64,000 nucleotides of DNA from CAVWUA01 sp963758025 (GTDB lineage: Bacteria > Planctomycetota > Planctomycetia > Isosphaerales > Isosphaeraceae). Below the pieces are notes generated by a model. The model saw only the letters and a program-made list of their open reading frames with translations, was not told the DNA's origin and searched no databases. The stretch is taken from positions 25,533 to 89,532 of the forward strand of contig CAVWUA010000028.1 of the NCBI GenBank assembly GCA_963758025.1, written 5' to 3'. Position 1 is the stretch's first letter. The number at the start of each line of letters is the position of its first letter. Of the stretch, positions 31,704 to 41,769 are shown piece after piece. Made by a program: the position numbers and the translations under genes.

Positions 31704-33877
31704 ATGTTTTCGATGCGATGGTCGCATGTCTTGCTGATTTTTCGTCGCGAAGTGCGCGATCAACTGCGCGACCGCCGAACCTTGTTCATGATTTTCGTGC
31801 TGCCGATTCTCCTCTACCCGATGTTGGGAATCGGCGTCGCGCAGCTCTCAATCGCCTTCGAGCGAAAGCCGAGGACGGTCCTGGTCGTTGGCCCGGAGAA
31901 TTTGCCCGAGTCGCCGCCGCTTCTGAACGAACAGGGGGATGGTTTCGCCCCTTCACTGTTTGATGTTCCCAATGAGGCACGCCTCTATACCGTCAAACGC
32001 ATTCCGGCGGACTCGCCTGAGGCGCAAGCCCCGGCCTTGCGGAACCGCTTACGGCGTGGTGATGCCGATGCCATTCTGCCCATTCCCGCGGATATTCAGG
32101 AGCAGATCACCCGGGATTTCCAGACCGTCGAAATTCCGATCACCTTTTTCAGCGCGGATGAAAAGAGCCTCGATACCTACCGGGCGGTGGACAGCGTACT
32201 GAAGAACTGGAAGGATCAGATTACGAAGCGCCGCCTGGAACGGGATCAAAAACCGGAGAGTTACCTCCAGCCGGTTCGGATCGTGGCTCAGGATGTGGCC
32301 TCCCGAGTGGAAGCCGGGGGAAGCCTCTGGGGCCGGATCTTCCCGTTCTTGCTCGTCATGATGTCGCTGACCGGCGCGTTCTATCCGGCGGTGGACCTCT
32401 GCGCGGGGAAAAAGAACGCGGGACCATGGAGACGCTTCTGATCAGTCCCGCGTCCCGTCCCGAGATCGTCACCGGAAAATTCCTGACCGTGATGCTCGCC
32501 AGCATGTCCACGGCGCTGTTGAACCTGGCGAGCATGGCGATCACCGGACTGCAACTGGCGCAGATGGTCGGCTCGACAGCGGCCAAAGGCCAAGACCCGT
32601 CCGCGGTCATCACAGCCCCCTCGCTGGTGTCGATGTTCTGGATGTTCTTGCTGCTGATTCCCTTGGCCGCCTTCTTCAGCGCGCTCTGCGTGGCGCTGGC
32701 CGTGCTGGCTCGGAGCATGAAGGAGGGGCAGTATTATATGACCCCCCTTTACCTCATTTGTCTCCCCTTGATCTTCGCCACCCTGGCGCCGGGGGTGGAA
32801 CTGAACCTGTTCACCAGCCTGATTCCCGTCACGGGCGTTTCGCTGCTCCTGCGCGAGCTGATGCAAGGCGATTACGACGACGCCCGCCGTTTCTTCCTGC
32901 CGGTCCTCCTCCCTTTGCTGGTGTATACGCCCTGGCCCTGCACTGGGCGGTGGACCAGTTCCGCCGGGAGTCGGTCTTGTTCCGGGAGGCGGAACGGTTC
33001 GACCTGCGAGCCTGGGCTCGGCACGTGATCCGGGACCGCGAAGAAGGTCCGACCGGTGCTCAGGCCTTGCTCTGTTTTTCCCTGATGATCTCCGCGGCCT
33101 GGTTCTCCTTCTCGTTCATGTCCACCTCGGCGTTCGGGATGATGGCGGGGCAACTGACGTTCATTCTGGCACCTCCCGTCGTGCTCGCCTTGCTGCTGAC
33201 CTCCAACCCCCGGCGACACCTTGAGGCTCCGTCTCCCCTCGTGGCGTTACCTGATCCTGGGCGCGAGCCTCGCCTTGACGTTGAATCCCCTGGTCGCCGT
33301 CCTTCGCTGGCTCATCGAGTATCTCTTCCCGATGCCCGAACTGGTCAAGTCTCAGCTCGGGCATCTTCTGGAGTCGATTCCCAACGTCGGGACCGCCTTG
33401 CTCGTGCTGGCGATCGTGCCGGCCATCTGCGAAGAGGTGGCGTTCCGGGGCTTCATCCTCTCGGGCCTCCAACGCGATTACCGGCCGGCCTCCGCGCTCG
33501 TCCTTTCCGCTTTCTTGTTCGGATTCTTACACGTCTTGATGAGCCTGTTTCAGCAACTCTTCAACGCGACGCTGCTCGGCATCGTGCTGGGGCTGCTGGC
33601 GATGCGTAGTCGGAGTTTGCTGCCGGGCATTCTCTTTCACGTCATCAACAACAGCATGGCGATCGTCATGGGACAACTCGGCGAGAGCCGCCTGGGGCTC
33701 CGGATTGCCACGATCCTCTTCCGAGATCGCGCCGAAGGGCTCTATCATTGGCACTGGGTCGTGCTGGCCACCTTGATTTCGGCCGCGCTTCTCGTGATCC
33801 TTTACCGGGACCGGGGGGAGAAACCGATCGCGGAGGCGATGGAGCATAAGTCCTCGTCGCTGGCCGGGTTCGGGTGA
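31704..33877 (+). CDS. ABC-2 permease (NatB-like) fused to CPBP intramembrane protease, three shifts
   Basis: The N-terminal part starts MFSMRWSHVLLIFRREVRD (typical ABC-2 permease), has TM1 (FMIFVLPILLYPMLGIGV), a long periplasmic domain (to about 32310) and TM helices around FPFLLVMMSLTGAFYPA, ETLLISPASRPEIVTGK, and FFSALCVALAVLA. The C-terminal part (about 33230-33877) is a CPBP/CAAX-type domain with EEVAFRGF, FGFLHV and LFHVINNS, the three motifs carrying the Glu, His and His/Asn ligands. Frame changes near 32410, 32928 and 33225; the first two are repaired by adding one G to G-runs (GGGG and GG). About 724 aa. It follows the NatA-like ATPase gene directly, so the pair forms one transporter with a built-in protease-like domain. 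Planctomycete and some other genomes carry this fusion. Confidence 0.8.
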
Positions 33878-33907
33878 TCGTTTGAGGAGGGAACGGGGCC
33901 TCACGTA

Positions 33908-35165
33908 ATGCAACGATCGAGATCGACTCTGGCCGCGCGCTACGTCTTTCCCGTGGAAGGACCACCTATCGAGCAGGGCCGGGTCACGCTGGAGGACAGC
34001 CGGATCCAGTGGGTCGGCCCCGACGATGGACGAGAGGTGGATCTGGATCTGGGGAATGTCGCGATCGTTCCCGGATTCGTCAACGCGCATACGCATCTGG
34101 AACTCTCTCCCATCGCGCCGGTATCGACCGGGATCGAGGACGAGATCGACTGGTTGCGGCGCGTGATCTCCCAGCGGATGGAAGGCACGCGCGAGGACCT
34201 TCAAAAGACGGTCGAGCGGAACCTCCAGTCGTCCCTTCAGGCGGGCACGACGCTCCTGGCCGATATCACGACGGCCGGACTGAGCTGGGATGCCATTGCG
34301 GCTGCCCCTTTGCGAGCGACCGTTTTCGCCGAGATCCTCGGATTGAACCGAATGCGGGGGCTCCAGACCTCGCAGGATGCCTGGGATTGGATCTCCAGCA
34401 TTCAGCCGCTTGATCAGGTCTCGGCGTGTGCTCGAATCGGGATTGAGCCCCCATGCGCCTTATAGCACGGCGGGATGGCTCTACCAGCGGGCGGCCGAGA
34501 GCCGCATGCCGTTGACCACCCACCTGGCGGAAATGCCCGAGGAGCGGGAACTTCTCGCACACCGTCGCGGACGACTCCGCGAGTTTCTCGAAGATCTCGG
34601 CGTCTGGGACGAGGACTGGGAGCCGGTCGGCGCAAGCCCCGCCGACTACGTCCGTCGCGGCGGTCTCCGCGAGTCGGACTGGCTGATCGCGCATGGAACC
34701 TATCTCGACCCGTCGGAGTTCTGGCAGTTCCGTCCCGAAGCGGCCCCGGACGGTCAGCGCGTGGCGATCGCGTTCTGCCCGCGCACCCATGCCCGGTTCG
34801 GCCACGCGCCGCACCCGTATCGGACCTTGCTGGAACGGGGCGTCGTCGTCTGTCTCGGCACGGATAGCCTGGCATCCTCGCCGAGCCTGAGCGTGCTCGA
34901 CGAGTTACGATTCCTTCATCGGACCGATCCGTCGCTCCAAGGAGAACTCCTGCTGACGATGGCGACGCTTTTCGGTGCGTGGGCCTTGCGTGCCGAGAAC
35001 GTGACCGGAAGCTTGAAACCGGGTAAGTCCGCCGACCTGTCGCTGATCGCGTTGCCCGATCGTGAGATGAAAGACCCGTACCAGCTCCTTTTCGAGAGCG
35101 ATCTCCCCGTCGTCGGTAGTCTCTTCGAGGGTCGATTCGTCACGGGCCGCTGGGCGGAGCCATGA
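33908..35165 (+). CDS. Amidohydrolase (cytosine deaminase/TRZ-ATZ type), frameshifted
   Basis: Metal-dependent hydrolase. ATG 33908; metal-ligand motif NAHTHLEL (HxH) at about residues 60-67. The frame breaks near 34440 between VSACARIG and LSPHAPYSTAGWLY, where removing one A restores the chain. The later motifs are THLAEMPEE, GTDSLASSPSLS (metal Asp) and LKPGKSADLSLI. About 420 aa, normal. The sequence suits the aminohydrolase group that includes guanine, cytosine, S-adenosylhomocysteine and aminofutalosine deaminases. As mqnA-mqnC lie nearby, aminofutalosine deaminase is worth considering, but the present evidence is position only. Confidence 0.82.
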
Positions 35166-35184
35166 CGCAACCGATGGCCGGTCC

Positions 35185-36353
35185 TCACTCGGCGGCGGAT
35201 CGGCGACCGGGGACGAGGACGTGGTCCTCAATCGTCGAGGGGGTTGGTTCGGGGACGAACGTGTCCGAGTCGTGCGCGGGCAGGTCGATGTCATCCCAGT
35301 CCGTCCCGTCCACATCGCGGCGGAGCAAGAGGTAGATCAGGGATGCCGCCGTCCAGAAGTAGCTGTACACCCAGGCGTAGGCCAGTACACGGACCAGCCC
35401 GATCCAGCTCAAGGGCGCGGCGCATGTCGAAAATTCGCTGGACCTCCACATCGGGTGCACCGAAGGACATTCCCCACGCGGCCAGGTGGATCACGACCTC
35501 CGAGAGCAGACGCACGAGGATCAGGCCGACGATCCCAATTCCCCAGGCAAGCAGGACATAGGCCGCGTATCGGAACGGTCGCTGATAGACGTAGCTGTAG
35601 GATCGGCTCAGGGCGTCGAAGCTGTCTTCCCCCTCCGCGGCGACGGTGGTAATCATCAACGGCCAGCCGAGAGCCATGCCCACGAGAATGAGCATCATGA
35701 CCAACCCCGCCAGCAATGGGAGGAACCCAAGAATCTGAACGACGGCCGGGCCCACCTTGTCGGAAATTTGCAGTATCGTGCCAAACAGCGCACAAAGAGC
35801 CGCGAAGACGGCGATTCCCGCCAGCGGACTGAGTGGGGCTCCGACAAGCGAGAATATTTTCCCCAGCGCGAAGCGTAACCCGGCCAGAGCGCTGATGCGC
35901 TCACCTGTCGCTATCTGGATCATCGCGATTCGAGCAATCGCTCCCCCGAGAATCCCCCAGACCAGAACCGCCCAGAAGGCGGCTAGTGCGGAGTGGAAAA
36001 ACCACTGTGTTCCGCCGCCGAGGACGAAAAGTTCCCGGAACGGCTGGACAGGGAATACGAACGGATCGGTCACCAGCTCCGCCGCGATCTGGAGCGTTCG
36101 CTTGATGGGAGCATCCGGGGGAAAGGGTCTGTCTCGCTCGATCTCCCAGGGTCGGATGACAAACGTTTTCTCGGTTGAATCGGAAAACGCAAGGTCCAGC
36201 CCACTCCACCCCGCCCAGAGCAGGACGATCCCCAGGACCGCGAGGATCAACTTCCGGCTATCCGTGGCGATGCCGATTCCTCGGAAGAGGCGAAGCCAGG
36301 GAAATCGATCAGGAGAGAAGAAATCCCGGGTGCCGATCTCGTATGTCCGTCAT
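35185..36353 (-). CDS. Multi-TM hypothetical membrane protein, frameshifted
   Basis: Unidentified integral membrane protein. ATG at 36353 opens MTDIRDRHPG and, after a likely shift near 36320, joins DRFPWLRLFRGIGIATDSRK and the first TM (LILAVLGIVLLWAGW). Further helices: ALAAFWAVLVWGILGGAIA, LAGIAVFAALCALFGTIL, VQILGFLPLLAGLVMMLILV and AAYVLLAWGIGIVGLILV. A second shift near 35415 leads to WIGLVRVLAYAWVYSYFW and TAASLIYLLLRRDVDGTDWD, then an acidic tail. About 385-390 aa. It sits 62 bp downstream of manA on the same strand and converges with the amidohydrolase. Confidence 0.65.
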
Positions 36354-36415
36354 GGGTGGGCCCTCCGTTGCCCTCGATCTTGGCTCGCTGTGGGTGACGC
36401 GATCTCTGTTCCCGA

Positions 36416-37447
36416 TCAAGGTACGACGCAGGTGAGGATCGTCGTCCCAGCCTCTTTCGGAATGACCTGGCAAGGGCCGAGCGCGGCGGGAAGGAGCATG
36501 GTCTGTCCGAAGCCGAGCCGGAAATCGCTCCCCGCATATCGAATATCGGCGGCCCCCTTCAACCCCAGCAAGATCGAGAAACGCTCGTGCGACCCGAGCC
36601 AGAACGGCTCAGAGGTCTGAAAACGCTCCAGGGCGAAATAGGGACAACACGCCAGCCGCTCACGGGTGCCGCCGGAAACGTGTTCCACTTCGGGAACCAG
36701 CGGGTTGACCGGCCCGGCCTGGTAATCCGTCGATTCCAGGGCCTGAGCCTTGTGCAATGGGCGAGGCTGACCGTCCGCCCCCAGGCGTCCCCAGTCATGC
36801 ACGCGGAACGTCGCGTCCGACATTTGCTGGATCTCGGCGAGCACGATACCCGCTCCGATCGCGTGGACGGTTCCGGCGGGGATCATGACGCAATCGCCCG
36901 GCCTGGGCTCGAAACGGTGGAGCAGAGGCTCGACCTCTCCTGTCTCCAGGGCGTTCGCGAATTGCTCGCGGGTGATCCCTTCCCGCAACCCGGCATAGAT
37001 GACGCTCCCGGGTTCCGCATGGAGGATGACCCACGCCTCGGTCTTGCCGTTATCGTTCGCCAGGCGCTGGCCGCGCTCGTCGTCGGGATGAACCTGAACG
37101 GAAAGGACCTGGTGCGCGTCCAGGAATTTAACCAGCAGCGGGAACTGGCCTCGGTCGCTCAGTCGGGGACCAAGCAAGTTTGTGCCGTGATCGCGGATCA
37201 AGTCTCGGAGCGTCCGTCCGGCGAGAGGGCCACAGGCCACCCGGCTGACGTCATCGCGGTGATCGGCGATTTCCCAGCTCTCCGCGTATCCGTCCCCTTC
37301 CCCCAGAGATTTCCCCAGGACGGTTTCGAGCCGCCGGCCGCCCCAGATCAAACGCTTCAGGATGGGGTCGAACAGCAAGGGTTGTAAGGGGGTGAACGAT
37401 TTCAACGTTCGCCTGTGGGATGCGCGGTTGGTGGAGAGCGACGTCAT
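36416..37447 (-). CDS. manA: Mannose-6-phosphate isomerase, type I
   Basis: Zinc cupin enzyme interconverting mannose-6-phosphate and fructose-6-phosphate. ATG 37447 has GGAGG about 9 nt upstream. Motifs: LKRLIWGGRRLE, AESWEIADH, LVKFLDAHQVLSVQVHPDD (two zinc ligands Gln and His), KTEAWVILHA (Glu ligand), and IPAGTVHAIGAG (His ligand). 343 aa, of the short bacterial form. Homology begins about LKSFTPLQPLLFDP, so the true start could be slightly later. Intact; followed closely by the membrane-protein gene. Confidence 0.93.
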   Translation of the reverse strand: MTSLSTNRASHRRTLKSFTPLQPLLFDPILKRLIWGGRRLETVLGKSLGEGDGYAESWEIADHRDDVSRVACGPLAGRTLRDLIRDHGTNLLGPRLSDRGQFPLLVKFLDAHQVLSVQVHPDDERGQRLANDNGKTEAWVILHAEPGSVIYAGLREGITREQFANALETGEVEPLLHRFEPRPGDCVMIPAGTVHAIGAGIVLAEIQQMSDATFRVHDWGRLGADGQPRPLHKAQALESTDYQAGPVNPLVPEVEHVSGGTRERLACCPYFALERFQTSEPFWLGSHERFSILLGLKGAADIRYAGSDFRLGFGQTMLLPAALGPCQVIPKEAGTTILTCVVP

Positions 37448-37870
37448 GGGCTCGATCCTCCTGTCGGCGAGGGCGTCGGTTCGTTGGGAATTCCTTCCTT
37501 GAGATTCCTTTTACCCTGCGCGGATCGTATATTGTCCAGTCGAAGGTCATCAGCGTTGATGAGAGGAATCACGCATGACGCCCAGAGGCATCATAACGAG
37601 CCGACGAGAACGCCGGTGACCGCCTCTCGTTGACGGTCGTCGTGGCTCAAGTCACAGGGGTTACTGGCACTGGCAATACGTCCCCCGGTCATGGTAAAGT
37701 CAGATGTTGCAGGAACGCTCCCGCCCCTGCTGGCCGTCCCCGAGAGGCCCAAGGGTGGTTCCGCTCAAGGGCCTCGGCCTTGGGACTGGCCGTAGCGACC
37801 CGCGTCTCCTCCTCAACCCAACCTGCCTCGACGGCCCACCTCAATCACCTGGAGACGGTGGAGCGAACCC
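37448..37870. other. Intergenic region between divergent manA and tatC
   Basis: About 420 bases. The small frames here (up to 89 codons) have no family features, and no TatA/TatB-like gene was found. It should hold both divergent promoters; no clear -35/-10 pair for either direction was found. Confidence 0.4.
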
Positions 37871-38884
37871 ATGCCAAACGACGACGATCTCTTCGCTGAA
37901 GAACATTCGATGATCTCGATGAGTTTCGGGGAACACATCGAGGAGTTGCGCTATCACCTGATTTTTGCCATCGTGGGTTTGGCCATCGGCGTGATTTTCA
38001 CTTTCATTCCTCCACTGAGCCTCGGCGCCAGGGTGATGCGGAGGATGGAGGAGCCAGCCCGCCGGGCCTTGGCCGACATCAACACGGAGTTGGTGGAGAA
38101 AAAGGCCAGGGAGGCCGAGGAGAACAAGGAAATCACCAAACCGGTCATCGAGCGAATTGACGCGTACGATCTGGTTGCGGGATTGCGCAAGCTGGCTCCC
38201 GAGGCGAACCTGCCGGCTCCCGAAAAGGTCAAAGGCAAGGTGATCCCGGTCCACATCGTCCGCCAGCGCGCGGACCAGATCCGGAACATCAGCAAGGAGA
38301 TCATTCCGCGCGCGCCGATCATCACACTCGGACCGATGGAGGCCTTCACCAATTACTTCATGGTCTGCGTGGTCACGGGTCTTGTGCTGTCAAGCCCCTG
38401 GGTGTTCTACCAACTCTGGGCCTTTGTCGCGGCGGGGCTGTACCGGCACGAGCGGCAATACATGTATAAATTCCTTCCGTTCGCCATCACCCTGTTTCTC
38501 GGTGGCGTCGCCCTTTGCTTCTTCGCGGTTCTGCCAGTCACGCTCGACTTCCTTCTCCAGTTCAACGTATGGCTGAATATTGAACCGACCATGCGGATTA
38601 CCGAATGGATTCGGTTCGCCACGATTCTGCCGCTGGTCTTCGGGATCTGTTTCCAGACTCCCCTGGTGATGCTCATGCTGGAGCGCGTCGGCATCTTCAC
38701 GGCCGACGATTTTCGTTCGAAGCGCCGGATCGCGATCCTGGTCATGTTCGTCGCGGCGGCGATCATCACCCCCACGCAAGATCCGTTCAGCCTCGCCCTA
38801 CTGGCGGTGCCGATGGTCTTGCTCTACGAGCTTGGGCTGATCCTGATCGGAAACCGGAAACAGGTCCCGAGCGAGGTGGCCTGA
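37871..38884 (+). CDS. tatC: Sec-independent protein translocase TatC with enlarged first loop
   Basis: Core membrane component that recognises twin-arginine signal peptides. ATG 37871; MSFGEHIEELRYHL is the conserved N-terminal TatC motif, then TM1 (IFAIVGLAIGVIFTFIPP). Instead of the usual short loop there is an insertion of about 90 residues, rich in Lys and Glu (EKKAREAEENKEITKP, KLAPEANLPAPEKVKG), before the conserved GPMEAFTNYFMV. The following helices and the FLLQFN and ITPTQDPFS motifs are normal. 337 aa against about 250 in E. coli. A Tat-dependent substrate (arginine deiminase) is encoded elsewhere in the window. Intact; the next gene starts 4 bp later. Confidence 0.93.
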   Translation: MPNDDDLFAEEHSMISMSFGEHIEELRYHLIFAIVGLAIGVIFTFIPPLSLGARVMRRMEEPARRALADINTELVEKKAREAEENKEITKPVIERIDAYDLVAGLRKLAPEANLPAPEKVKGKVIPVHIVRQRADQIRNISKEIIPRAPIITLGPMEAFTNYFMVCVVTGLVLSSPWVFYQLWAFVAAGLYRHERQYMYKFLPFAITLFLGGVALCFFAVLPVTLDFLLQFNVWLNIEPTMRITEWIRFATILPLVFGICFQTPLVMLMLERVGIFTADDFRSKRRIAILVMFVAAAIITPTQDPFSLALLAVPMVLLYELGLILIGNRKQVPSEVA

Positions 38885-38888
38885 TCGG

Positions 38889-40457
38889 ATGAGCCGTGCC
38901 GAGCGCCTGGTGAGAGGACAGCGGAGGATGAAGGACGCCCCCGGGATCGTCGTGCTTGTGGGAGCCGGGCCGGGCGACCCGGGGCTGTTGACTCGCCGAG
39001 GCGCGGACGAACTGGCCCGTGCCGAGGTGGTCGTCTATGACCACCTGATCCATCCTCGGCTCCTTGAGCTTGTCCCCCGCGAGGCCTTACGCATTTTCGC
39101 CGGCAAACGCGCGGGGCATTGCGTCCTGCGCCAGGAGGAGATCAACGCAATTCTGGTGGAGCAAGCCCGGCAGGGACACCGGGTCGTCCGGCTCAAGGGG
39201 GGAGATCCCTACGTTTTCGGCAGAGGAGCGGAGGAGGCCGAGTACCTGAATGCCGAAGGCATCCCGTACCGGGTCGTCCCCGGCGTCACGGCGGGAGTGG
39301 GGGTGACGTCGTACGCGGGTCTGCCGATCACACACCGGGCGTCGGCCTCCGCGGTCGCATTTGTGACCGGCCATGACCAGCCGGGAGCCCCCCCGTCGCG
39401 AGTGGACTGGTCCGCCCTCGCGCATTTTCCCGGCACCCTGGTCATTTACATGGGTGTTACCCGCCTGCGCAGCCTGTGCGATGCCTTGATTCAGGAGGGA
39501 AAGGCCGCCGAAACGCCCGCCGCGATGGTCCAGTCTGGAACGCTGGCGCGGCAGCGGACGGTGGTGGCCACACTGGCGGATCTACCCGAGCGAGTGGTCG
39601 CTGAAGGTCTCACGCCCCCCGCGCTCGTCGTGATTGGTGAGGTGGTCCGGCATCGTCCTCCGCTGGCCTGGTTCGAAGCGCTTCCCCTCTTCGGTCAGCG
39701 CATCGTGATCACCCGACCGTTGGAGGAATCGGATCGCTCCGCGAGCGAACTGGAAGCGCTGGGGGCGGAGGTTCTTGTCGCGCCGACCGTTGAGATCCTC
39801 CCTGTCGCTGATACGGGACCGATGGATCGGGCCATCGAACGTCTCGAAGAGTTCGACTGGTTGGTATTCACATCGGGAAACGGGGTCCGTCACTTCCTCA
39901 GGCGATTGGAGGAGCGAGGACGCGACCTTCGTGCTCTGGGCGGTCTCAAGCTGGCGGCGATCGGGCCGGCCACAGCCGAGTCTCTGAGGGAGTATCGACT
40001 TCGCGCTGACCTCGTTCCGTCGCAGTACCGATCCGAAGCACTGGCCGAGGAGTTATCCCCTCGTGTCGCCGGACGCCGCGTGCTTCTGGCGAGAGCCGAT
40101 CGGGGCCGGACGCTGCTGAAGGAAGAGCTGCGTCAAGTCGCTGAAGTCGAGCAGGTTCCTGTCTATTCCAACGTCGATGCGGACTCGCTTCCGGCGACCG
40201 TCATGGAGCGGCTGGCCGAAGGCTCCGTCGATTGGATTACACTGACCAGTTCGGCGATCACACGGAGATTATTCGCGCTGCTGCCCGACGATGTCCGCGA
40301 GAAGATCGGTCGCGGAATCCGACTGGCAAGTATCAGCCCCGTCACGAGCCAGGCTGCGGCCCAGCTCGGATGGGGGGTCGATGCCGAGGCCACAGAATTC
40401 ACCTGGGACGGCCTCGTCGGCGCAATCCGCGAGCGAGTGCAAGCCGAACGTGCCTGA
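38889..40457 (+). CDS. Uroporphyrinogen-III C-methyltransferase fused to uroporphyrinogen-III synthase
   Basis: Bifunctional tetrapyrrole enzyme of the CobA-HemD fusion type. The N-terminal domain (about residues 20-265) has VGAGPGDPGLLTRRG, KGGDPYVFGRGAEEAE and VPGVTAGVG, the SAM-binding methyltransferase that makes precorrin-2 for siroheme or B12. The C-terminal domain (from about 275: ALPLFGQRIVITRPLEES) is HemD, with DWLVFTSGNGVRHFL, AIGPATAESL and DWITLTSSAITRRLF. 522 aa, typical of the fusion. ATG 38889 lies 4 bp after tatC; a shared transcript is likely though the pathways are unrelated. An internal Met (MKDAPGIV) is an alternative start. Confidence 0.94.
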   Translation: MSRAERLVRGQRRMKDAPGIVVLVGAGPGDPGLLTRRGADELARAEVVVYDHLIHPRLLELVPREALRIFAGKRAGHCVLRQEEINAILVEQARQGHRVVRLKGGDPYVFGRGAEEAEYLNAEGIPYRVVPGVTAGVGVTSYAGLPITHRASASAVAFVTGHDQPGAPPSRVDWSALAHFPGTLVIYMGVTRLRSLCDALIQEGKAAETPAAMVQSGTLARQRTVVATLADLPERVVAEGLTPPALVVIGEVVRHRPPLAWFEALPLFGQRIVITRPLEESDRSASELEALGAEVLVAPTVEILPVADTGPMDRAIERLEEFDWLVFTSGNGVRHFLRRLEERGRDLRALGGLKLAAIGPATAESLREYRLRADLVPSQYRSEALAEELSPRVAGRRVLLARADRGRTLLKEELRQVAEVEQVPVYSNVDADSLPATVMERLAEGSVDWITLTSSAITRRLFALLPDDVREKIGRGIRLASISPVTSQAAAQLGWGVDAEATEFTWDGLVGAIRERVQAERA

Positions 40458-40482
40458 TCTCAGTCTCAACTTGGACGAGAGT

Positions 40483-40674
40483 TCAGGCAAGCTCGCGGTA
40501 CGTGTCGATCGCCTGCCAGAGGACGAAGGCCCCACCGATGATGAACAGGACATCAAAGACCATTCCTGACGGTGGGCGGCCGAGTAATCCCAGAACCGCA
40601 TCGAGTGCGAAAAATAGGGTGAGCAGGCCGGCGATCACCATCGCCACGATGCACAGGACCTTCTCGGTCTCCAT
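40483..40674 (-). CDS. Small two-helix membrane protein
   Basis: 63 aa from ATG 40674: METEKVLCIVAMVIAGLLT is TM1 and FDVLFIIGGAFVLWQAID is TM2, separated by a short loop with GRPPSG. No family recognised, and the upstream in-frame extension lacks structure. It lies immediately downstream of the first Hsp20 gene on the same strand. Function unknown. Confidence 0.6.
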   Translation of the reverse strand: METEKVLCIVAMVIAGLLTLFFALDAVLGLLGRPPSGMVFDVLFIIGGAFVLWQAIDTYRELA

Positions 40675-40772
40675 CGTCGATCCGCTCCGATAGGCTTTGG
40701 GGAGTCGATCGATCCTCGTCTTCCTGGAATCTACCACATTTGCGAGGCGGAGGGGAGTCCGGCCGCTCATTC

Positions 40773-41240
40773 TCAAGGTGTGACCGTTCGGACGGGGATG
40801 GTCCGTGAGCGGGAGGTCGCGGCCTTGGGCAACCGGACTTCGAGCACGCCGTCGTGGGCATTGGCCTGGATTCCGTCCACAATCACCTCACCGGGCAACG
40901 TGATCTGCCGGGAGAAGGGGCCGAAGGGTCGCTCCTGAGTGAAACATCGCCCCTGCGTCGCCTCTGATGACTGCTTCTTTTCACCGCGCAGGGTCAACTG
41001 AGAACCGACGACCGACAGGTCAATCGATGAGGGATCGACCCCCGGGATATCGATCCAGAGCAGGAACGTGTCCGGGAGTTCGACGAGATCGATCAGTGGA
41101 CCCCAGCCCCCCACTTCCCCTTCGCCGGGACCGGAGGTTTCTCCGCCGTGCCGGTACGAAGTCAGGAGCCGATTGACCTCATCCTGGATCGCCTGCAAGG
41201 GAGCCGCGATCTCTTGCCGCCAGAATCCTGTCCGGTTCAT
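40773..41240 (-). CDS. Hsp20/alpha-crystallin small heat-shock protein (third of three)
   Basis: ATP-independent holdase chaperone. ATG 41240 opens MNRTGFWRQEIAAPLQAIQ, an N-terminal helical arm; the alpha-crystallin domain runs from about residue 48 (LIDLVELPDTFLLWIDIPGV) to about 145 (GVLEVRLPKA). The C-terminal I-x-I/V motif appears as TIPVR. 155 aa. It is last in a row of three Hsp20 genes reading leftward, 54 bp downstream of the second. Intact. Confidence 0.92.
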   Translation of the reverse strand: MNRTGFWRQEIAAPLQAIQDEVNRLLTSYRHGGETSGPGEGEVGGWGPLIDLVELPDTFLLWIDIPGVDPSSIDLSVVGSQLTLRGEKKQSSEATQGRCFTQERPFGPFSRQITLPGEVIVDGIQANAHDGVLEVRLPKAATSRSRTIPVRTVTP

Positions 41241-41294
41241 TGTCGTCTCACTTTGCCGGGAAAGGGCAGGGGAGCGTGATGGAAGAAGCGAACG

Positions 41295-41720
41295 TCAAGG
41301 AGTCTTGATCTCGATCCGCCGTGTTTTCGTACGTTCGGCCCGGGGCAACACCAGTCGCAGGACCCCGTTCGTGAAATCCGCGGTGATCCGGTCCCGATCC
41401 ACCTCATCACTCAGGATAAACGAGCGGAAGAAGGAGCAAACACGGTATTCTTCGTGAATCAAACGGGCATTTTCCAAGCTCGGCGGCTTGGGCTGGGCCT
41501 GAAGAGTCAGAACGTTGTCCTCCAACTGGACGACGACTTCCTCATCCGTTGCGCCGGGGAGATCCGCCTCAAGGATCAGTCCCTCACGCCCTTCATGAAT
41601 ATCCGTCAGTGGAGAATGAACCTCTTCCAAAGCCTGAGGCTGAGAACCAGATGCGGGGGCGGTCGGACCATTCTTTGGTCGGGTGGTCCCGACGGGTATC
41701 GTACGCGACTCAGGATTCAT
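41295..41720 (-). CDS. Hsp20/alpha-crystallin small heat-shock protein (second of three)
   Basis: Alpha-crystallin-domain protein, clearly diverged from both neighbours. I take ATG 41720 (MNPESRTIPVGTTRPKNG) because the in-frame region upstream is antisense to the first gene and lacks homology; CTGGAGG lies 12-13 nt before it. Domain: TDIHEGREGLILEADLPG ... GVLRLVLPRAERT, with the C-terminal IEI motif (RRIEIKTP). The N-terminal arm is rich in Pro/Gln (PTAPASGSQPQAL). 141 aa. The extended FFRSFILSDEVDRD loop is typical. Intact. Confidence 0.9.
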   Translation of the reverse strand: MNPESRTIPVGTTRPKNGPTAPASGSQPQALEEVHSPLTDIHEGREGLILEADLPGATDEEVVVQLEDNVLTLQAQPKPPSLENARLIHEEYRVCSFFRSFILSDEVDRDRITADFTNGVLRLVLPRAERTKTRRIEIKTP

Positions 41721-41769
41721 CACTTCAAGGACCTCCAGCGGCTCAGGTCTGAGGACGATCGCCCTCCAC

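Noticed and set aside
37448..37870. A hidden tatA/tatB gene between manA and tatC
   Set aside because: None of the short frames has the TatA pattern (short TM helix followed by FG and an amphipathic helix).
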